From contig CAWKIA010000019.1 in assembly GCA_963849635.1 (NCBI GenBank), positions 186,001-250,000 of the forward strand: 64,000 nucleotides of DNA. Direction: 5' to 3'. Shown here piece after piece: positions 1 through 8,028 of the stretch; within the stretch, counting starts at the first letter, position 1; every line of letters begins with the position of its first letter. This DNA is from CAVRUD01 sp963849635 (GTDB lineage: Bacteria; Chloroflexota; Chloroflexia; Thermomicrobiales; UBA6265). The notes below the pieces were generated by a model. That model was not told the DNA's origin, ran no database searches, and worked only from the letters and a program-made list of their open reading frames with translations. The translations under genes were made by a program, and so were the position numbers.

Positions 1-168
1 CGGCAGGGCATCGCGGTCGGTTGCGTCGAAGTTGCGCGACAGCTCCGCGGCGATGGCGAGGATCGTGAGCAGGACGATGGCCCAGGACAGCCAGCGAAGA
101 ACCCGGACGGGCGAGATCGTGACCCGATGGGGCTCCGGGCGTAGCGGCGTGGAGGGGTGTTGTTGCAT
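1..168 (-). CDS. Membrane protein, N-terminal fragment
   Basis: The first 56 codons of a leftward gene that runs off the window edge. The ATG is at 168. After a short charged, proline-rich cytoplasmic stretch (residues 1-25) comes one hydrophobic segment at about residues 28-41 (Trp, Ile, Val, Leu-rich), followed by a polar stretch. This looks like a membrane anchor or first transmembrane helix. No Shine-Dalgarno is obvious. Family cannot be named from this fragment. It diverges from the M20 peptidase gene. Confidence 0.6.
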   Translation of the reverse strand, partial: MQQHPSTPLRPEPHRVTISPVRVLRWLSWAIVLLTILAIAAELSRNFDATDRDALP

Positions 169-375
169 GGAGCCGATCACGCGAAGATGATGGTCGGCGA
201 GCCCCGGCCGCGGGGCGCACCCGCCATGAACGCACGGTGCGAGCCTCTGGCGCAATGAGGTCGCTGGGCGCGAATGGTACGTGGTCGCCACCCGAACGGC
301 ATGGCCTGAACAACATCTCCGTGAATGTGCTCCGGGAGGTCCGAAGCGACTCCCGCACGGGCAGAAAGGGTGAAC

Positions 376-1758
376 GTGGCGGACGGAACGCAAGAGACGA
401 CGCGGACTGCTGATCTCGATGCTGTGCTGGCGGCTTGCAATACGAATCGTGAGCGGGATCTGGCCGATCTCTTCCGGATCCTGCGCCAGCCCAGCATCAG
501 CACGCAGAACATCGGCGTGCGCGAGTGCGCCGAGCTGGAACGCGATCTGCTTGTCGATGCGGGCCTGGAGGTTCGGATCATCGAGACCGAAGGCCATCCG
601 ATGGTCTTTGGGGAACGTCCTGGCCCAGCTGGATCGCCCACACTGCTCCTCTATGGCCACTACGATGTGCAACCGCCGGAGCCGCTGGAGGCGTGGATTT
701 CGCCGCCGTTCGAACCGGAAATACGGGACGGCAAGATCTGGGCGCGCGGCGTGGGTGACAACAAGGGCCAACACGTCGCTCACATCTGCGCCCTCCGGGC
801 ATGGAACGAGGTGGTCGGGAGCCTGCCAATCGGCGTCAAGGTGCTGCTTGAGGGCGAAGAAGAGTGCGGCAGCCCGCAGATCGACGAGTTCGTGGCCGCC
901 AACCGCGACCTGCTCGCCGCAGATCTGGTGGTGACGGCGGACGGACCGGTCCACGACGATGCCCATCCGCAGGTGGAGTACGGCGTCCGCGGCATGGTCT
1001 ACATCGAGCTGACTGCCCGGGGCGCGAAGCACGATCTGCATTCGGGCAACTGGGGCGGCATCGCTCCAAACCCGGCCTGGACGCTGGTCCAACTCCTGGC
1101 GACGATGCGCGACGCCGGCGGCAACGTCCTGATTGAGGGATTTTCGGACGACGTGCGGCCGTTGTCCGAGCTTGCCCAGGCGGCGATCGCAAAGATCCCG
1201 CTCGATCAGGCCGGGGCGCTGGCGGGGATCGGGGTTCGTGAGCTACCGCCGCCCGCCGAGGTGCCGTACTTCGAGCGGTTGATGGCGCGGCCGACACTGA
1301 ACATTGCGGGATTTACGTCGGGATACGGCGGGCCGGGCAGCAAGACGATCATCCCGGCCGTGGCGACGGTCAAGATGGACATGCGGTTGGTGCCGGACCA
1401 GGATCCGGACGACATCTTCGCCAAGGTAAAGGCCCACGTGGCCAGGCACGCACCTGAGGTGGAGATCCGTCACTTCGGGGCGATGCGGCCCTCGCACACC
1501 CCCCTCGATCATCCGTTGGCCGTACCGGTGCGGCGGGCGGTGGCGCAGGGGTTTGGGGTGGAGTCGATCGATATCCCCCTCGTCGGTGGCAGCCTGCCGG
1601 ACGCGACCTGGACGAAGACGCTGGGGCTGCCGTCGTTTGTCGTCCCTTATGCCAACCACGACGAGGCCAACCACGCCCCCAACGAGAACATGGTGCTAGA
1701 ACGGTTCTACGCCGGTATCCGCACGACTGCCACGCTCATGGCGGAGTTGGCGCGGTAG
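376..1758 (+). CDS. M20 family metallopeptidase (dipeptidase-like)
   Basis: Zinc peptidase of about 460 aa, most like the M20 dipeptidases that cleave short peptides or N-acyl amino acids. The metal and catalytic motifs are all visible: YGHYDVQPP at residues 93-101 (His95), the GVGDNKGQ loop with the bridging Asp at 128, the EGEEE stretch at 159-163 (general base and metal Glu), DLHSGNWGG in the dimerisation domain, and a C-terminal NHAPNEN with the last metal His. I chose GTG 376 because AGAAAGG at 363-369 sits 6 nt upstream; a longer reading to 325 is open but lacks a ribosome site. It is cytoplasmic (no signal peptide). The true substrate is unknown. Confidence 0.9.
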   Translation: MADGTQETTRTADLDAVLAACNTNRERDLADLFRILRQPSISTQNIGVRECAELERDLLVDAGLEVRIIETEGHPMVFGERPGPAGSPTLLLYGHYDVQPPEPLEAWISPPFEPEIRDGKIWARGVGDNKGQHVAHICALRAWNEVVGSLPIGVKVLLEGEEECGSPQIDEFVAANRDLLAADLVVTADGPVHDDAHPQVEYGVRGMVYIELTARGAKHDLHSGNWGGIAPNPAWTLVQLLATMRDAGGNVLIEGFSDDVRPLSELAQAAIAKIPLDQAGALAGIGVRELPPPAEVPYFERLMARPTLNIAGFTSGYGGPGSKTIIPAVATVKMDMRLVPDQDPDDIFAKVKAHVARHAPEVEIRHFGAMRPSHTPLDHPLAVPVRRAVAQGFGVESIDIPLVGGSLPDATWTKTLGLPSFVVPYANHDEANHAPNENMVLERFYAGIRTTATLMAELAR

Positions 1759-1885
1759 CCATTCCCGGCACTGCTACGCGATTTGCCTCGCAACAGATGG
1801 TTGACAGGCGGGTGGTACGCTTCTTGACCGTAAGCGCCGCGCCGTCGTGGGGATGGCGCGGGCGGCGATGCGGAGGGAGGCACAG

Positions 1886-2893
1886 GTGGCGGAAGGCCAG
1901 GTCGAGCACCAGACTCCGCGTGGGGGAGGGGAGACGATTCTGCGGACGAGCGGGCTGAGCAAGCGGTTCGGCAACATCACCGCCGTCCACAGCCTCGATC
2001 TCGACGTCCGCGCCGGCGAAGTGCTGGGCTTTCTCGGGCCAAACGGCTCGGGGAAGAGCACGACGGTCGGCATGATCCTGGGCCTGATCGAGCCGACGGC
2101 CGGCACGGTCGAGCTGTTCGGCAAGCCGCTGGCGCAGCAACGTGAGGTCCTCACTCGCCAGGTCGGAGCGATCATTGAGACGCCCGCCTTCTATCCCTAC
2201 ATGACGGGGCGCGACAACCTGCGAGCGCTGGCGATGGCGGCTGGTGGCGTACCTGCTGGGCGGGTAGAAGAGCTGCTGACGCTCGTCGGGCTGCAAGAGC
2301 GGGCCGGCGGCAAATACAAGACGTACTCCCTGGGCATGAAGCAGCGGCTGGGGATCGCCTCGACGTTGCTGACGAACCCGTCGCTGGTGATTCTGGACGA
2401 GCCGACCAACGGGCTGGACCCGGCAGGGCAGCGCGAGATCCGCGACCTGATCCCCGATCTTGCCAGGCAAGGGCACGCCGTACTCCTCGCCAGCCACTTG
2501 CTGCATGAAGTCGAGCACGTCTGCGAGCGGGTGGCGATCATCCGGAGCGGCCGACTGATCGAGTTTGGCCGGGTGGCGGATCTGGTCGCCCGAGGCGGCT
2601 ATCTGGACGTCAAGCTCCGCCCGAACGAGATCGCGGCCGCGGTCCAGGTGCTCCAGCCTTTGCCGTTCGTCGAGAGCGTGGCGCCGCGCGACGAAGGCCT
2701 GGCAGTGATCTATACCGGCGACTACGGCGCGGAGATCAACCGGGTGCTTGCCGGGCAGGGCATCTTCGCCTCGGCGCTGATCCCGAAGCAATCGTCGCTG
2801 GAGGACATTTTCCTGGAGCTGACCGAAGGCAGCACCCCGGGCGAGCAGAACGTGCAGACGGGAGGGTCGGGCGATGCTGCCGCTGTTGCGTAG
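1886..2893 (+). CDS. ABC transporter ATP-binding protein (BcrA-like)
   Basis: ATPase of an ABC-2 type exporter, about 335 aa. Walker A GPNGSGKST at residues 51-59, signature YSLGMKQRL, Walker B LVILDEPTNGLDP and the H-loop ASHLLHEV are intact. The roughly 100-residue tail after the ATPase core is typical of bacitracin/antibiotic-efflux and NatA-like ATPases. GTG 1886 is preceded by GGAGGGAGG (1872-1880) at 5 nt; the in-frame ATG 1868 lies before this site and is less likely. It overlaps the permease gene by 20 nt, so the two are translated together and form one exporter. The transported compound is not indicated by the context. Confidence 0.92.
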   Translation: MAEGQVEHQTPRGGGETILRTSGLSKRFGNITAVHSLDLDVRAGEVLGFLGPNGSGKSTTVGMILGLIEPTAGTVELFGKPLAQQREVLTRQVGAIIETPAFYPYMTGRDNLRALAMAAGGVPAGRVEELLTLVGLQERAGGKYKTYSLGMKQRLGIASTLLTNPSLVILDEPTNGLDPAGQREIRDLIPDLARQGHAVLLASHLLHEVEHVCERVAIIRSGRLIEFGRVADLVARGGYLDVKLRPNEIAAAVQVLQPLPFVESVAPRDEGLAVIYTGDYGAEINRVLAGQGIFASALIPKQSSLEDIFLELTEGSTPGEQNVQTGGSGDAAAVA

Positions 2894-3695
2894 CGAGATT
2901 TTCCGGCTGCGCCGGCGGTGGATGGCGACGATCCTTCTGCTCGTCGTCGTGCTCGGCGTCGCGGCCGTCTACGTCATCCTGTGGTTGGTCTACGTCAACG
3001 CCTCCAGTATCGACAAGGCAGATCAAGGCCGAGATCTGGGTCTGAGCGCCGTGCCGGATGTCGGGATGGACATCGTCAACTTCCTGGGCTCGATCGTGGC
3101 GGTCATCCTGGCGGCGAGCCTCATCGGGACAGAGTTTGGCTGGGGGACGATTCGGGCGCTGCTGCCGCGCGCCCGCAGCCGGATCGACTTGATCGGCGCC
3201 AAGCTCGTCACCCTGGTGCTCTTCGATGTCCTGCTTGTGGTGGCGGGCTTCCTCACCGCTACTGTCTTCTCCGCCGTCTTCTCCAGCATCGAAAGTTTGG
3301 ACACGAGTTTCGACTATGGGTTCTGGGGTGACGCGATCCAGTCGATCGCGATCAACTTTTTCGTGCTGCTGCCTTACTCCGCCCTGGCGTTCTTCGTAGC
3401 GGTGTTGACCCGCTCGAATGCGGCGGGGATCGCCATCGGCCTGGCGATTCTGCTGGCCGAGGGGATCCTCGTCGCCATCCTGGGAGCGTTGAGCGATTCG
3501 CTGGAATGGATAGGCGATCTGCTGTTCAGCAACAACATGGCGGCGATTCTGAACGAGAACAATCCGGGGGGCCGCGATCCGGGCAGCGACTTGCCCGGGA
3601 CGGGCCAGGCGATCTTCGTCCTGGTCGTGTGGATCGTGCTGCTGGTGGGAGGCTCGTTCTGGATCTTCCGGCGGCGGGATGTGACGTCTGGGTAA
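2874..3695 (+). CDS. ABC-2 type transporter permease
   Basis: Membrane partner of the preceding ATPase, 273 aa. It shows about six hydrophobic segments: one right after a basic N-terminus (residues 18-40), a pair around 65-90, then segments near 110-135, 160-180, 185-205 and at the very C-terminus (240-262). The loop GTEFGWGTIRALLPRARSR between the second and third segments is the usual ABC-2 permease signature region that contacts the ATPase. The last four residues are outside the membrane. ATG 2874 lies inside the ATPase gene with GGAGGGTCGGGCG just upstream. A hairpin terminator follows at 3768. Confidence 0.9.
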   Translation: MLPLLRSEIFRLRRRWMATILLLVVVLGVAAVYVILWLVYVNASSIDKADQGRDLGLSAVPDVGMDIVNFLGSIVAVILAASLIGTEFGWGTIRALLPRARSRIDLIGAKLVTLVLFDVLLVVAGFLTATVFSAVFSSIESLDTSFDYGFWGDAIQSIAINFFVLLPYSALAFFVAVLTRSNAAGIAIGLAILLAEGILVAILGALSDSLEWIGDLLFSNNMAAILNENNPGGRDPGSDLPGTGQAIFVLVVWIVLLVGGSFWIFRRRDVTSG

Positions 3696-3767
3696 CTGCA
3701 TGGGGGCGCTCCGGGGCTGACGGCCCGGGCTGAAAAGGACAGCCTCTCCGAGGCTAGAAGAGAAGCG

Positions 3768-3800
3768 GGTGGCCCGGCATTGCTGCGGGCCACCTTGCTT
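3768..3800 (+). terminator. Hairpin terminator after ABC exporter operon
   Basis: A perfect 9-bp stem (GGTGGCCCG at 3768-3776 pairing with CGGGCCACC at 3786-3794), a 9-nt loop and a T-rich tail TTGCTTTG. It lies 72 nt after the permease stop codon and before the next gene. Confidence 0.7.
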
Positions 3801-3910
3801 TGTTGAAGAAGCATGGGGCGGAATTGGTCGAGATGGCGTAGTCTACCGAGCGTCGTTGGAGTGCCGAATTGAGACCGGGGCGTCTGGCAGTCAGGGCGCC
3901 CGGAGGATGC

Positions 3911-5005
3911 ATGGACAGTTACCTGGTCGGACGACCGATCGCCGATATCGATACGCCCGCACTGATCGTCGACCTCGATGCGATGGAGCACAACATCGCC
4001 GCCGTGTCGAAGGAGATCGCTTCCCGCGGGGTCGCCTGGCGGCCGCATGCCAAGGGGCACAAATGCCCGGCGATCACCCACCGTCAGATTGCGGCCGGGG
4101 CGATCGGCGTGACCTGCGCCAAGCTCGGCGAGGCCGAGGTGATGGCGGTGGCGGGAGTCCGTGACATCCTGGTCGCCAATCAGGTTGTTGGTCCGATCAA
4201 GGCGCGGCGACTGGCGGGTCTGGCGGCGCAGGCGGACGTGATCGTGGCGGTCGATTCGGCAGTAAACGTCGGTGAGCTCGATGCGGCCGCCTACGCCCTG
4301 GGAACTCGGCCACGGGTGGTGATAGAGGTCAACACCGGCATGGAGCGCGCTGGAACCCTCCCAGGGGAAGCGTCGGTTCGGCTGGCTGAACAAGTAGCCA
4401 AATGCAAGGCGCTCAGGTTTGCCGGCGTGATGGGTTGGGAAGGGCATGCGATGTCCGTGCCCGATCCTGCTGGGCGGGACGCGGAAATCCAAAGGGCTGT
4501 AGGGCTGCTCACTGCGACGGCTGACGCGGTGCGTGAGGCCGGTATACCGGTCGAGATTGTCTCCTGCGGCGGCTCCGGAACCTATCTGTCGTCGATCACC
4601 GTTCCAGGTGTGACCGAGGTCCAGGCCGGCGGCGCAACCTTCGGCGACTCCACCTACCGCGACCTAGGTGTACCGGTCGAGGCGGCGCTGTTCCTGATTG
4701 TGACGGTGACCAGCCGGCCGGCGGCGGACAGGATCATCGTCGACTCGGGCCGGAAGGCGGTCGATCCGTCGAATCGATTGCCGCACGCGGTCGGTCTCGA
4801 TGGGGTGGTCGGCATGGCATTCTCGGCGGAACATGGCACGATCCGGCTGTCAGGACCAGCGGAGGCGCCGCGGGTTGGTGATCGGCTGGAGTTGCAGATC
4901 GGCTACCACGACCAGTGCGTCCACCTGCACGAGCGGATCTTTGGGTTGCGGGATGGAGTGGTCGAGACGGTGTTGCCGGTCCTCGGGCGCGGGAAATTGC
5001 AGTAG
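3911..5005 (+). CDS. D-threonine aldolase-like (DSD1 family) PLP enzyme
   Basis: Fold-type III PLP enzyme of 364 aa, in the D-threonine aldolase / D-serine dehydratase (DSD1) group, which splits beta-hydroxy D-amino acids or deaminates D-serine. The N-terminal alanine-racemase-like barrel begins with DTPALIVDLDAMEHN; RPHAKGHK at residues 44-51 holds the predicted PLP lysine (Lys48). SCGGSGTY near residue 218 is a phosphate-binding loop, and the C-terminal HDQCVHLHE has the His/Cys pair that binds the metal in this family. ATG 3911 follows GGAGG by 4 nt; the ORF is open to 3869 without support. It follows the exporter terminator, so it has its own promoter, not identified. Exact substrate is not decided by the sequence. 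Confidence 0.85.
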   Translation: MDSYLVGRPIADIDTPALIVDLDAMEHNIAAVSKEIASRGVAWRPHAKGHKCPAITHRQIAAGAIGVTCAKLGEAEVMAVAGVRDILVANQVVGPIKARRLAGLAAQADVIVAVDSAVNVGELDAAAYALGTRPRVVIEVNTGMERAGTLPGEASVRLAEQVAKCKALRFAGVMGWEGHAMSVPDPAGRDAEIQRAVGLLTATADAVREAGIPVEIVSCGGSGTYLSSITVPGVTEVQAGGATFGDSTYRDLGVPVEAALFLIVTVTSRPAADRIIVDSGRKAVDPSNRLPHAVGLDGVVGMAFSAEHGTIRLSGPAEAPRVGDRLELQIGYHDQCVHLHERIFGLRDGVVETVLPVLGRGKLQ

Positions 5006-5096
5006 AGTCAATTCGTGGCAACGTGGTGCGCCGCGTAGCCGGCTGATGACCGGCCGGTGACCGGGGCGGTTTGCTCGTGCTGCGACGGTACGTCTG

Positions 5097-5213
5097 GTAG
5101 GGGCGGACCAATGTGTCCGCCCGGCAACCATCACGTCGTCACGGTCGGAAACGGCGTATCCAACAGGGTACCGATCGGTTTGCGGCCGGGCGGACTCATT
5201 GGTCCGCCCCTAC
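5097..5213. repeat. Dispersed palindromic repeat, family A (copy 1)
   Basis: 117-bp imperfect inverted repeat. Its ends are GTAGGGGCGGACC and GGTCCGCCCCTAC, each followed inward by a copy of GTCCGCCCGG. Related elements lie at 28392, 30240 and 43907. The interior aligns with copy 4 read in the opposite direction, so this is a real sequence family and not just chance GC-rich palindromes. It fills part of the 415-bp gap before the MFS gene; the rest of that gap holds only the short CCCCTT-AA-AAGGGG palindrome at 5350-5363. Confidence 0.85.
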
Positions 5214-5420
5214 GGCGCGGGGCAGGGTGTCCAGACCGGGACCTCTGGATCGTCATGCCGCGGGTGCGATACGGGCATTGCCAAGACGGAAGATGGCCGC
5301 AGGAAACGAGCCTTGATTGCGGCCACAACAGAGCGTGAACCTGATAACCCCCCTTAAAAGGGGCTGGTACGTCGGGGCTGTGGCGGAAAGAATGGTTGAC
5401 CCGTTGGGCGAGGCTAGGGA

Positions 5421-6656
5421 ATGAGGTTCGTACGGTCGGTCGGGCGCGGGCTGGGGGTGATGCGCAACCGGGCGTTGTTGACGCTGACGCTCGGGCACTA
5501 CACGGTCGATATGTACGGCGGTCTGCTCCCGGTCCTCTACCCGCTCCTGCGTGACGAGTTCGATCTCAACCTGAAGACCGTCGGGACGGTGTCGCTGGCC
5601 TACACCGGGGTGTCGGCGCTGAGCCAGCCACTGTTCGGCTGGGTGGCGGACCGGTACGGAACGAAGTTTCTTGGGCTAACGCTGGTGTGGACGGCGGTGA
5701 TGTTCGCCACCATCGGCTTTGCGCCCAACTTCACGGTTCTGCTGATCATGGCGGCGCTAGCTGGGGTCGGGTCGGCGGCGTACCACCCGATGGGGGCGTT
5801 GTCGGCGAGCGCGGCGATCCCGGCGGAGAACCGCAACACCGGCATGTCGTGCTACATCTCCGGCGGGACGTTGGGGGTGGCGTCTGGGCCGCTGCTAGGC
5901 GCCGTGCTTTTCGGGGTGTTTGGCATTCGGGGAACCGCCTTGATGGTGCTTCCCGGTACGACCATCGCCGCCTGGATGCTGCTCGAGATGCGCCGGGTGG
6001 CGCGGGCGCGGCGCGCCGCCGGGGAGACGGCACCGCGCAAGCGGATGGCACTGCCGGCGCTGCCGATCCCGTGGGTGCCGCTGGGGGCGACCGTCAGTGT
6101 GATGATGTTGCGGGCGTGGACGATCTTCGGGATCCAGGCGTTTATTCCGAGTTGGTACAAGTCGCTCGGGTATGACGCACGGTTCTATGGCCCGCTGGCG
6201 ACGACGATCGTGTTGGCGGGCGCGGCGGGAAACGTCGGCTGGGGCTCGCTGGCGGATCGGTTTGGCCGGAAAGCGGTCGTCATCATCACGACCGCCGGCA
6301 CGATCCCGGTTGTGCTCCTGTTTGCCCAATTGACCGGTCCGATTGCCTTCCCGCTGGCGGCGTTGCTCGGCTTCCTGGCGGCGTCGACCGCGCCATTGAT
6401 GCTGGTGACGGCCCAGCAACTGATGGCGGGTCGAGCGGGATTTGCCTCGGGGTTGATCCTGGGGCTGGGGTTCGTCACCGGCGCGATTGGGGTGCCGGTG
6501 ATGGGTGCGATCGGCGATGCCTACGGGATGCCGGCGGCGATGAGCTCGCAGGCGATCGTGGCCCTGCTCACGATCGGGGTTGCCTTCCTGTTGCCCAATG
6601 AGCGGCGTATCGTCGAGCTCGGCCGCCGTGCACCGCAGTTGGCGCCAGCGACCTGA
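5421..6656 (+). CDS. MFS transporter (fosmidomycin-resistance-like)
   Basis: Twelve-helix major facilitator carrier of 411 aa. The N-terminus LTLGHYTVDMYGGLLPVLYPLL resembles the Fsr/fosmidomycin-resistance branch (usual form 'HFsnD.y.g.lp.llP'). The loop between helices 2 and 3 reads GWVADRYGTK and that between helices 8 and 9 reads GSLADRFGRK, the two MFS motif A copies. Helix 5 has a glycine-rich antiporter-like stretch (GGTLGVASGPLLGAVLFG). The start is ATG 5421 with AGGGA just upstream; ATG 5460 is an alternative. Likely a small-molecule efflux pump of the inner membrane. Substrate unknown. Confidence 0.88.
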   Translation: MRFVRSVGRGLGVMRNRALLTLTLGHYTVDMYGGLLPVLYPLLRDEFDLNLKTVGTVSLAYTGVSALSQPLFGWVADRYGTKFLGLTLVWTAVMFATIGFAPNFTVLLIMAALAGVGSAAYHPMGALSASAAIPAENRNTGMSCYISGGTLGVASGPLLGAVLFGVFGIRGTALMVLPGTTIAAWMLLEMRRVARARRAAGETAPRKRMALPALPIPWVPLGATVSVMMLRAWTIFGIQAFIPSWYKSLGYDARFYGPLATTIVLAGAAGNVGWGSLADRFGRKAVVIITTAGTIPVVLLFAQLTGPIAFPLAALLGFLAASTAPLMLVTAQQLMAGRAGFASGLILGLGFVTGAIGVPVMGAIGDAYGMPAAMSSQAIVALLTIGVAFLLPNERRIVELGRRAPQLAPAT

Positions 6657-6699
6657 TCCGAAGTAGGTCGCACCACTCGTTGGCCGAGGCGGAATCTTC

Positions 6700-7402
6700 C
6701 TAGAGGGTGTTCCCGTTGTCTGAAGATTGAGGTTCGATTCCAAGGCGACGGGCGAGCCAGGCGATCTCGGCATCGTAGAGGAGCGTCAGTGGCGGCCTCG
6801 ATCTTCTCCGCGTGCCCGAAAAGTTCGAGCGAGACAAGCCCATGCATGGTTGCCCAGGTGGCGATGACTGCATGACGAACGTCATCGTCCAGGGCGGAGA
6901 GGCCCGTGTACATGTCGCTGTTCTGACCAGGGTCGGCGTCGGCGCGCCGTACGGCTCTCATGATGACGTCGACCAGTGGCACCGTGGCCCGGTAGGCGGC
7001 CGGTTTGGTGACCTCGTACGGGGCGTGATAGCTGATGATCGGTGTGCCGAAGATCAGAGAGTACTCGGCGCGGTGGGCGAAGGCCCAGGCTCGATAGGCG
7101 CGGGCGATGGCGAACAGGCGGCCGTTCAGGTCATCTCGATCGAAGGGTGCATCCGCTTCGTCGAGGGCATCTGCCAATGAGTGGTAGGCGTCGACGATGA
7201 GGGCGGTGACGAGGTCGTCGCGGGAGGGGAAGTAGCGGTAGATGGCGGGCGCGGTCATGCCCATTTCGCGGGCAATGGCGCGGAGTGAGAGGGCGGCGGC
7301 GCCTTCGGATTCCATCTGCGCGCGGGCTCGGTCCTTGATCTCGGCGGCAGTATTGATGCGATTCCGCTCTCGTCGTGAGAGCGATGGCGACGCCTCGCTC
7401 AT
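6700..7402 (-). CDS. TetR/AcrR family regulator (one frameshift)
   Basis: DNA-binding repressor of about 234 aa. The N-terminal helix-turn-helix is clear (residues 28-62, SLRAIAREMGMTAPAIYRYFPSRD) and the C-terminal part, with HGLVSLELFGH, is of the WHG/TetR_C type. Reading continues correctly until about 6800, where one extra base shifts the frame; the conserved ending (PLTLLYDAEIAWLARRLG) is found in the neighbouring frame and stops at 6700. The 703-nt span equals 234 codons plus one base. ATG 7402 overlaps the cupredoxin stop as ATGA, so both are one transcript and TetR probably controls the pair. It converges with the MFS gene. Confidence 0.82.
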
Positions 7403-7768
7403 TGCACGACCACCTCGCCGCGCATGAAGAAGTGCAGGGTGCACTCGTACGAGTAGGTCCCGGGCTCATTGAACGTGAACGCATAGGTGCCGCTCGATTG
7501 GGTGTCAGATTCGAGACCGTCGCCGACGACGTTGTGGTCTTCATTTCCAGACCAGGTCCAGGTGACGGTCTGGCCGGCGGTGATCTGGATGGCGGACGGC
7601 TCGAATTCGTTGTCGTGCACGTCGACTGAGGTGACGCCGACGACGGGATCTGCCGGGGTCGAGTTCGTTCTGAATGTAGATCGCGCCGGCAATCGCCAGG
7701 GCGGCGACAACAATTAGCGAGATTCCGGCCCAGATCCAGAAGCGGCGACGGGATAGAACGGATGGCAC
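7399..7768 (-). CDS. Membrane-anchored cupredoxin (one frameshift)
   Basis: Small blue-copper-like protein of about 122 aa: an N-terminal membrane anchor (residues 9-32, FWIWAGISLIVVAALAIAGAIYI) and one plastocyanin/azurin-type domain. Copper ligands fit the pattern: His in NEDHNVV, then Cys-Thr-Leu-His-Phe-Phe-Met (C...H...M). The anchor and the cupredoxin domain are in different frames, joined by a single extra base near 7655; the span is 123 codons plus one base. Start GTG 7768 has GGAGGACC upstream. Faces outward and probably carries electrons or binds copper. Coupled to the TetR gene by ATGA. Confidence 0.8.
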
Positions 7769-7940
7769 GCCGTGGTCCTCCGATGTGACGTACGATCATT
7801 GACACTGCAACCGCAACAGGATTATCGCTGACAACTTAGTTTTCGATGTTCATTCCAAAGCGCGGATTGGTGTGCCTTGCGGTATCTGCCGGTACAACGC
7901 CCGGAATGACCAAGCTATCAGTAACCAGGTGGCACGTTCG

Positions 7941-7976
7941 CGGAGAAGCCGGGGGATGTCGCCCCCGGCTTCTCCG
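7941..7976. terminator. Strong hairpin between cupredoxin and sugar ABC operon
   Basis: A perfect 15-bp stem (CGGAGAAGCCGGGGG at 7941-7955 with its complement at 7962-7976) and a 6-nt loop. It lies 53 nt after the leftward sugar-binding-protein stop, so it most likely ends that operon. There is no U-run. The rest of the 7769-8028 gap shows nothing else I can support. Confidence 0.6.
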
Positions 7977-8028
7977 TTACAAGCAGATTCTGCGAGTGGC
8001 GGATCGACCTTTCGCCAATCGCTCCTCG

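Noticed and set aside
1801..1830. TTGACA ahead of the ABC exporter operon as a promoter
   Set aside because: No -10-like hexamer at a 16-18 nt distance; only the -35 matches.
6699..6711. CCTAGAGGGTGTT shared with 63624-63636 near the IS5-type end
   Set aside because: Only 13 bp, and at 6699 it codes for the conserved TetR C-terminus; too short to call a lone insertion-sequence end.
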